Origin: SSC4 sp964443225
Lineage (GTDB): Bacteria > Chloroflexota > Anaerolineae > SSC4 > Amarolineaceae
Assembly: GCA_964443225.1 (NCBI GenBank)
Contig: CAYUCC010000007.1
Span: forward strand, 44,470-108,469
Reading direction: 5' to 3'
DNA: 64,000 nt
The translations under genes were made by a program, and so were the position numbers. Below are positions 58,798-64,000 of this stretch, one piece after another. How positions within the stretch are numbered: the stretch's first letter is position 1; the number at the start of each line of letters is the position of its first letter. Under the pieces are notes generated by a model. It did not search any database and was not told the origin of the DNA. It saw nothing but the letters and a program-made list of their open reading frames with translations.

Positions 58798-60066
58798 TCA
58801 CCACTCCTCGCCCCACGTCAGCTCCACATCGCCAATCCGCACCAGGTCCCCATCGTCGATCCCGTCGTCGGTCAGGGCATCGAGAATCCCCATGGCCGCC
58901 AGAATTCGCTGAAAACGCATGGCGGCTTCGTAGTAGTCCCAGTTCGTCATCGCCGCAGCACGCTCAATGGCGATGCCGCGCACGCGGCGGGCACCGTCCG
59001 CCTCGCGCTCGATGGTGAACGCCTTTTCGTCATGCGGTGGTGTAAAGTGTGCCTCTTCCACGACTACCGGTTCTTCGACCGGCAGCTCGGCCAGGGTTTC
59101 GATCACTTCGTGCAGTAAATCTGGCACGTGTTCCCCCGTCACCGCCGAAATCGCCCGCGGCTCGTGCCCGCGCGCCCGCAAAGCCGCCAACACGTCCGGC
59201 CAGTGCAGCCGGGCCTCGGGCAGGTCCATCTTGTTGAACACAACAATCTGCGGCTTGCCAGCCAGCGCCGGGTTGAACAACTCCAACTCCTGGTTGATGG
59301 CCTCGAAGTCGCCCATCGGATCGGGGCTGATCCCGTTGAGCAGGTGAATCAAGAGGCGCGTACGCTCGATGTGGCGCAGGAACTGATGCCCCAGGCCGGC
59401 ACCGGTGTGTGCCCCCTCGATCAAACCGGGAATGTCAGCGGCGACGAAGTCTTTGTCGCCGACAATGACGACCCCCAGGTTGGGTTCGAGGGTGGTGAAC
59501 GGATAATCGGCGATTTTGGGTTTGGCGCGGCTGATGACACTCAACAGAGTCGATTTGCCCGCATTGGGCACGCCGACAATCCCCACGTCGGCAATCAGTT
59601 TGAGCTCCATGCGCAGCCAGCGTGTTTCACCGGGCTCGCCATGTTCGGCAATGCGCGGCGCCTGGTTGGTGGAGCTCTTGAAGGCCATGTTGCCACGTCC
59701 CCCGCGCCCCCCGCGCGCCACGATCAGACGCTGCCCATCGGTCACCAGGTCTCCCAACACGGCACCCGTATCGGCTTCGAAGACGACCGTGCCGCGCGGC
59801 ACAGGGATGACGACATCGTCGCCCTGGGCACCCGTTTTGCCCTTGCCCCCACCGTGTACGCCGCGCCCGGCGCGAAAGTGACTCTGATGACTGAACGCCA
59901 CCAGCGTGTTGGCATCGTGCGTGGCCTGCAGGTAGACATCCCCACCCTTGCCGCCGTTGCCCCCAAAGGGGCCACCAAAACGAATGAACTTCTCGCGACG
60001 AAAGGCCACACACCCGTTTCCGCCGTCACCCGCTTTGACAAATATCTTCGCTTCATCAAAAAACAT
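58798..60066 (-). CDS. obgE: Obg/CgtA GTPase
   Basis: 422 residues. Obg glycine-rich domain (FFDEAKIFVKAGDGGNGCVAFRREKF, GGNGGKGGDVYL, RAGRGVHGGGKGKTGAQGDD), G domain with GVPNAGKSTLLS, DIPGLIEGAHTGAGLGHQFLRHIERT and FNKMDLP, and a C-terminal OCT domain (about 350-422). Needed for 50S ribosome assembly and linked to stringent response and replication control. ATG 60066 lies within the last codons of nadD, so the two are coupled; this is the usual obg-nadD partnership. The stop faces the candidate oriC. Confidence 0.96.
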   Translation of the reverse strand: MFFDEAKIFVKAGDGGNGCVAFRREKFIRFGGPFGGNGGKGGDVYLQATHDANTLVAFSHQSHFRAGRGVHGGGKGKTGAQGDDVVIPVPRGTVVFEADTGAVLGDLVTDGQRLIVARGGRGGRGNMAFKSSTNQAPRIAEHGEPGETRWLRMELKLIADVGIVGVPNAGKSTLLSVISRAKPKIADYPFTTLEPNLGVVIVGDKDFVAADIPGLIEGAHTGAGLGHQFLRHIERTRLLIHLLNGISPDPMGDFEAINQELELFNPALAGKPQIVVFNKMDLPEARLHWPDVLAALRARGHEPRAISAVTGEHVPDLLHEVIETLAELPVEEPVVVEEAHFTPPHDEKAFTIEREADGARRVRGIAIERAAAMTNWDYYEAAMRFQRILAAMGILDALTDDGIDDGDLVRIGDVELTWGEEW

Positions 60067-60655
60067 AGAGTCGTTGCTCACGAATGATCTGTTCGACCGC
60101 CGCCGGCACCTGGTAACGGATCGGCTGCCCGCTGCGCACCCGCTCGCGCAGCACGTTCGACGCAATTTCCAGTTCCGGCATGTCCAACAAAATGACACGC
60201 TGCCGCAGCCCGGGCAGCGCCTGTTCCAGTTTTTCCCAGTCCAACACCACATCGTGCCGCGTCAGCGCCACCAGCCGGCACGTCGCCACGAGACGCGGCG
60301 CCTGGTACCAGGTGGGCAGATCACGCAGCGAATCGGCACCCATCAGGAAAAAGAGATCGGTCCCGTCTGGCAGCTGATCCCGAACCAGCTGCACCATGTC
60401 CACCGTGTAATGCGGCCCTGGCCGGTCGACGTCGCTGCGTAAAAGGGCGAGATGGTTGTTATCCGTCATGGCGGCGGTGACCATCGCCACGCGTGTCTCC
60501 GCTGGTGAGAGGTGATAGCCCCGTTTGTGCGGCGGTGAACCCGCCGGTACGAAGTAGACGACGTCCAATTGAAGCTGGTACCACGCCTCTTCGGCCAGGA
60601 TCAGGTGCCCGATGTGTGGTGGATCGAACGTGCCACCCAAGATGCCCACGCGCAT
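60056..60655 (-). CDS. nadD: Nicotinate-nucleotide adenylyltransferase
   Basis: 199 residues. GILGGTFDPPHIGHLILAEEA contains the H-x-G-H nucleotidyl-transfer motif, then FVPAGSPPHKRG, LFFLMGADSLRDLPTWY and the C-terminal S-x-x-x-R-x-like ASNVLRERVRSGQPIRYQVP. Adenylates nicotinate mononucleotide in NAD synthesis. ATG 60655 sits 7 nt after a TATACT -10 element, so the mRNA would be leaderless. The stop overlaps the obg start. rsfS, commonly next to nadD, is 40 kb away here. Confidence 0.95.
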   Translation of the reverse strand: MRVGILGGTFDPPHIGHLILAEEAWYQLQLDVVYFVPAGSPPHKRGYHLSPAETRVAMVTAAMTDNNHLALLRSDVDRPGPHYTVDMVQLVRDQLPDGTDLFFLMGADSLRDLPTWYQAPRLVATCRLVALTRHDVVLDWEKLEQALPGLRQRVILLDMPELEIASNVLRERVRSGQPIRYQVPAAVEQIIREQRLYVF

Positions 60656-60662
60656 AATAATG

Positions 60663-60691
60663 AGTATAACACCTCCCCACACGAGCGTCAA
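60663..60691 (-). promoter_or_regulatory. nadD-obg promoter, probably leaderless
   Basis: Reading leftward: TTGACG (60686-60691), 17-bp spacer, TATACT (60663-60668). The ATG at 60655 begins 7 nt past the -10, at the expected transcription start. Confidence 0.75.
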
Positions 60692-60723
60692 AACAACCGA
60701 CAGGCGGCGATTCGACCACCTGT

Positions 60724-60752
60724 TTGCACAAACGAATATACTGTGCTAACAT
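60724..60752 (+). promoter_or_regulatory. Promoter of the HdeD-like gene
   Basis: TTGCAC (60724-60729), 17-bp spacer, TAACAT (60747-60752); leader about 100 nt with AAGGAGG before the ATG at 60863. Confidence 0.6.
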
Positions 60753-60862
60753 AGGTGCACCGGGCCTGCCCGACGCCGCAGGTCCATCGTTCGACAGAAT
60801 GCATTCGAGTTCGCAGATCCGCGAGGGTCGGATCGAATTGAGCAAGGAGGAACAGGCAGATT

Positions 60863-61390
60863 ATGACAACGTCTGACGCGGTGGGGCGCAGTGCGATTCC
60901 CTGGTGGTTGGTACTTATCCAGGGTATTGCCGCCATCATCGTCGGTATTCTTTTATTGACTAATCCCGCTGCAACAACGGTGGTCCTCATCCAGGTGATC
61001 GGTATCTACTGGCTGATCGGCGGTATCTTCGAGATCGTGGCCATGTTCATCGATCGATCGGGATGGGGTTGGAAGTTGTTCTCCGGCATTATTGGCATTC
61101 TGGCCGGTATCGCCATCATCCAGCACCCGCTGTGGAGTGCCGTGCTCGTGCCGGCGACCTTGATCCTGGTGATGGGTTTCTTCGGCATCATCATCGGTAT
61201 TTTCAACCTGATCCAGGCCTTCCGCGGCGGCGGTTGGGGTATCGGCATCCTGGGTGTGATCAACATCCTGATCGGCATCTGGCTGCTGGCCAATCCCCTG
61301 GCGGCTGTCCTGGCCCTGCCGGTGGTCGTGGGCATCTTCGCGATCTTCGGCGGAATTGCCGCACTGGTCGCTGCCTTCCGTATGCGGTAG
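60863..61390 (+). CDS. HdeD/DUF308-family membrane protein
   Basis: 175 residues with six short hydrophobic segments in three repeats of two: WLVLIQGIAAIIVGILLLTNP, VLIQVIGIYWLIGGIFEIV, GIIGILAGIAIIQHP, ATLILVMGFFGIIIGIFNLIQAF, ILGVINILIGIWLLANP, VVVGIFAIFGGIAALVAAF. The G-L-L-P and GI-xI-x-G patterns are those of HdeD, linked to acid resistance in E. coli; function here is unknown. AAGGAGG precedes the ATG. Monocistronic, with a hairpin after the stop. Confidence 0.88.
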   Translation: MTTSDAVGRSAIPWWLVLIQGIAAIIVGILLLTNPAATTVVLIQVIGIYWLIGGIFEIVAMFIDRSGWGWKLFSGIIGILAGIAIIQHPLWSAVLVPATLILVMGFFGIIIGIFNLIQAFRGGGWGIGILGVINILIGIWLLANPLAAVLALPVVVGIFAIFGGIAALVAAFRMR

Positions 61391-61407
61391 GTGCGATAGT
61401 CCTATGT

Positions 61408-61448
61408 CAGGTTCGCGGCACGTGTTGGCGTCGCTGGCCGCGAACCTG
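61408..61448. terminator. Hairpin between convergent HdeD-like and FemAB-like genes
   Basis: A perfect 12-bp stem (61408-61419 with 61437-61448) with a 17-nt loop and no T-tract. Probably a bidirectional terminator. Confidence 0.6.
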
Positions 61449-61467
61449 GCATAACTTCGTTCACGGA

Positions 61468-62550
61468 TCAGGAACTGGTGCGGCGGTATCGCCGCGCCAG
61501 TTGGTGCAGCCAGTGCCCCGGCTGTGACAGAACCCTGTCCCATGCCCCGACGTAACGCACGACCTGCCCACCAAAGCCCTGTTTGAAACGCCAGACACCC
61601 CACAAGCCATCGGCCGCGGCCGATTCATCCTCGGTGCCCAGGTCCTGTATGCCCTCACTGTACAGAACTCCCACTTCGTCCGGAATTCCCCACAGATCAT
61701 AGATGGCACAGCCGCGCTGCCGCGCCCACTCGATGGCCGCCCACTGCAGGGCATGGTTGGGCATCAGGTTACGGTGACTGTTGCCCGACGCGCCCCACAA
61801 ATACCAGGCGCGTGTTCCCAGCGCAAACACCGCGATGGCCGCCAGCAGTTCGCCCGCGTACTCGGCCAGCAGCCAGGTGGCCAGACCCGCCGGCACGAAC
61901 AGATCATAGGCCGTGCGGTAGTAGTCGGCACTGTGAATGCCAAAACCGTCGCGCGCGCCGGTGAGCTGCAAGAGCTGCTGGATCGCCGGCAGATCGGCGT
62001 CCGTCCCATGCCGTACCTGGACCCCCTTACGTGCCGCCAGGCGCACGTTGTAACGCCACTTCTGTTTCATGCGAGCCAGAATTTCATCCGCTGGAACGGT
62101 CAAATCGACGTGAACGGTACTGCGGGGCTGCACGGTTTCCGGCGATGGCACCAAACCCTGAGCGGCCAGACACTCGCGCCAGGTGGAATCATCCAACAAT
62201 TCGGGTTCCAGCCGCAGCAGGTATGCCCGCCGCTGGCGCGCCGTCCGTTCGATGGCCTGGAGAAGCGGTGCCACCAGCCCGGGCGCCGACCAGTCTACCA
62301 CCGGTCCCTTGGGAACATAGGCAAATGACTGGCCCCACGGCGTGCGGCGCAGCAGGATCTGGGCACCGGCGACGATGGTATCTCCCCGCTGCAGCGCGAC
62401 GCGCGCAACCTCCCAGCCAAAGCGGGCTTTCAGCTCACCCCAGCGGCTGGTTTGCAGGAGATGGCCGTAGGGGTGGTCAGCGACGAAGGGATCCCAAAGG
62501 TCGACGGCGACGTCTGTAGTGACTGCGTAGGTGTCGTTCACGGGACGCAT
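61468..62550 (-). CDS. FemAB-like peptidoglycan bridge aminoacyltransferase
   Basis: 360 residues. GNAT-like double fold with HLLQTSRWGELKARFGWEV, FAYVPKGPVVDW, ILARMKQKWRYNVRLAARKGVQVR, the second-domain GELLAAIAVFALGTRAWYLWGASGNSHRNLMPNHALQWAAIEWARQRGCAIYDLWGIPDEVG, and a final GVWRFKQGFGGQVVRYVGAWD. This is the FemX/FemAB signature. Uses aminoacyl-tRNA to add residues to the peptidoglycan stem; the amino acid is unknown. Its presence fits a cell wall with cross-bridges. Confidence 0.93.
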   Translation of the reverse strand: MRPVNDTYAVTTDVAVDLWDPFVADHPYGHLLQTSRWGELKARFGWEVARVALQRGDTIVAGAQILLRRTPWGQSFAYVPKGPVVDWSAPGLVAPLLQAIERTARQRRAYLLRLEPELLDDSTWRECLAAQGLVPSPETVQPRSTVHVDLTVPADEILARMKQKWRYNVRLAARKGVQVRHGTDADLPAIQQLLQLTGARDGFGIHSADYYRTAYDLFVPAGLATWLLAEYAGELLAAIAVFALGTRAWYLWGASGNSHRNLMPNHALQWAAIEWARQRGCAIYDLWGIPDEVGVLYSEGIQDLGTEDESAAADGLWGVWRFKQGFGGQVVRYVGAWDRVLSQPGHWLHQLARRYRRTSS

Positions 62551-62676
62551 TGTACCACGATGGACAAAGAGAACAGAAATTAGGTGGCATTCAGTTCTCT
62601 CTCATCTGGCATTAATCCGCGCGCCGTATCAATCAACGTTGGTAAACGAATCACTGTCCATGAGAGGGACCGAACC

Positions 62677-63822
62677 ATGACTTACGATCAAGCAGTCCAG
62701 CGCCGCCGCCGGTCGACACGGCTGGCTATGGCGCTGCTCTTTCTCGCCGTCGTCATCATTTTTGTTAGCGGCGCGGCAGTGGGGGCCGCGACGGCAACCC
62801 TGCTGGCGCCCAAGCCGGCATCGCTGGCACAGGGCATTCTCACCAGCGCACAGCCTGTGCGTGATCTGAGCCTGCCAGCCACACCGCAGACCGATGCGCC
62901 ACCCCGTTCCGCCACCGACTCTGCCGACGATCGACTGGTCGCCGCCGTGGCGCGGGTCAAGCCGGCAACGGTCACCATCCTGACCCAGGCCGGTTCAGGG
63001 TCGGGCGTCTTCATCGATGGGGACGGCCACCTCGTGACCAACCACCACGTCGTGGAAGGCAGCAACCGCTACGTCGCCGTGTACGCCGACGGCAGCCGTG
63101 TCTCGGCCAGCCTGGTGGGCACTGCACCGGAGTTCGACCTGGCGGTGCTCAAGGTCGAGGGGCGCGTGCCCGCGGTCGCCGAGCTCGGCGATTCCAGCCG
63201 CCTGCTGCCTGGCAGCCGCGTGGCGGCGATCGGCAGCGCCCTGGGGGATTTCCGCAACACCGTCACCGCCGGCGTACTCAGCGGCCACAACCGTTCGCTC
63301 GATACACTGGACGGCCTGCTGCAGACCGATGCACCGATCAATCACGGCAACTCGGGCGGTCCCCTGATCAATCTGGATGGAGAGGTGATCGGGATCAACG
63401 TCGCTGTCGTGCGTGGGTCCGCAGCCATGGGCGATCCGGCCGAGGGACTGGGATTCTCGATCCCCAGCAACACCGTGCGTGTCGTGACTGCCCAACTGAT
63501 CGCCAGCGGCACGGTGCGTCGCCCCTACCTGGGTATCTCGTTCGAGCCGATGAACCCGCAGATTGCGTCCGAAAACAATATTGCCGTGAGCCAGGGCGCC
63601 TACATTCGTGACGTGGTCGCCAACGGCCCCAGCGCCCGCGCCGGCCTGCGCGCCGGCGACGTCATCGTGGCCCTCGGACAGGCGACGATCGACGACCAGG
63701 TTCCGCTGCCCCAGGCCCTGCTCCAGTACCAGGTCGGCGCCGATGTTACACTCAAAGTGGTGCGCGGCGACCAGGAACTAACCCTCACCGTCAACCTCGC
63801 CGAACGCCCCCGCGCGGGGTAG
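62677..63822 (+). CDS. S1C trypsin-like serine protease with PDZ domain
   Basis: 381 residues. N-terminal membrane anchor (AMALLFLAVVIIFVSGAAVGA), a linker, then a trypsin-like domain with the triad His in LVTNHHVVEG, Asp in EFDLAVLK and Ser in NHGNSGGPLINL, followed by a PDZ domain (YIRDVVANGPSARAGLRAGDVIVALG). DegP/HtrA-type envelope quality-control protease. ATG 62677 has GAGAGGG at 8 nt; earlier in-frame codons lack a ribosome site. A G-rich repeat array begins 3 bp after its stop. Confidence 0.93.
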   Translation: MTYDQAVQRRRRSTRLAMALLFLAVVIIFVSGAAVGAATATLLAPKPASLAQGILTSAQPVRDLSLPATPQTDAPPRSATDSADDRLVAAVARVKPATVTILTQAGSGSGVFIDGDGHLVTNHHVVEGSNRYVAVYADGSRVSASLVGTAPEFDLAVLKVEGRVPAVAELGDSSRLLPGSRVAAIGSALGDFRNTVTAGVLSGHNRSLDTLDGLLQTDAPINHGNSGGPLINLDGEVIGINVAVVRGSAAMGDPAEGLGFSIPSNTVRVVTAQLIASGTVRRPYLGISFEPMNPQIASENNIAVSQGAYIRDVVANGPSARAGLRAGDVIVALGQATIDDQVPLPQALLQYQVGADVTLKVVRGDQELTLTVNLAERPRAG

Positions 63823-63824
63823 GG

Positions 63825-63931
63825 GATGGGGGATAGGGATTGGGGGATAGGGATTGGGGGATGGGGGATAGGGATTGGGATTGGGGGATAGGGATTGGGA
63901 TTGGGGGATAGGGATTGGGGGATAGGGGATT
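63825..63931. repeat. G-rich heptamer array (GGGGATA/GGGATTG)
   Basis: About 15 units built from GGGGATA and GGGATTG. Its G-runs could form G-quadruplexes. It differs from the ATTTTGG arrays but shares the 7-bp period and intergenic location. Confidence 0.88.
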
Positions 63932-63973
63932 AGGTTCCCCACCCCCCACCCCCCGCCCCCGGCCACCCGACGG

Positions 63974-63990
63974 CCCCCCCCCCCCCCCCC
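63974..63990. repeat. Poly-C run of 17
   Basis: Seventeen consecutive C, followed by GC-only sequence to the window end. It may be real low-complexity DNA or an assembly edge artefact. Confidence 0.8.
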
Positions 63991-64000
63991 GCCGCGCCGC

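Overview
The window is GC-rich bacterial chromosome, most plausibly from a Chloroflexota bacterium (Caldilineae/Anaerolineae-like). This rests on a clade II type nos cluster, Thr/Pro-rich secreted lipoproteins, PD40 and LVIVD beta-propeller proteins, and AT-containing 7-bp intergenic arrays. No rRNA or tRNA gene was found, so the placement is inference. About 63 protein genes fill nearly all of the sequence, and many have near-consensus sigma70-type promoters (TTGACA/TATAAT-like with 16-18 bp spacers).

Layout. 1-6.6 kb: 3' part of a nitrous oxide reductase operon (nosZ, nosB-like, nosD, nosF, nosY, nosL, c-type cytochrome lipoprotein). 6.7-20 kb: housekeeping and accessory genes, including an RDD membrane protein with a 22-residue-repeat partner, an AmrS-like radical SAM enzyme, a four-META-domain lipoprotein, an overlapping HD/membrane/APP1 phosphatase trio, an ABC exporter, a PlsC-like acyltransferase and lexA. 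20-30 kb: rsfS, ndk, an acyl-CoA ligase, then the conserved rpmH-rnpA-yidD-yidC-jag block, a PfkB kinase, parA-parB and an amidohydrolase. 30-36 kb: selB, a coiled-coil protein and a two-gene AAA ATPase/DUF4276 module that looks like an OLD-type defence pair. 36-49 kb: surface polysaccharide and secreted-protein genes (GT4, GT4, GT9, methyltransferase, polysaccharide deacetylase, PD40, clan GH-A-like/CARDB, LVIVD and GT39-like proteins). 49-55 kb: a minus-strand exopolysaccharide operon (GT4, two Wzz-like proteins, CpsD-like ATPase, rfbA, rfbB). 55-64 kb: a decarboxylating dehydrogenase, an AI-2E family transporter, an M23 peptidase, a 566-bp non-coding block rich in DnaA boxes, obg, nadD, an HdeD-like protein, a FemAB-like protein and a trypsin-like S1C/PDZ protease.

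The most interesting structure is 58232-58797. It has two perfect and three one-mismatch DnaA boxes, repeated ATATCCCA and TCCCCAG words and an AT-rich stretch, and no credible gene. It is a strong oriC candidate; with parAB and the rpmH-rnpA-yidC-jag block about 30 kb away, the window probably spans the chromosomal origin domain, although dnaA is not here.

Other recurring themes are 7-bp ATTTTGG/CCAAAAT arrays at gene ends, some supplying stop codons and one tied to a local duplication of a gene 3' end; a G-rich relative of these arrays at the right edge; apparently leaderless promoters; and an attenuator-like hairpin ahead of rpmH.
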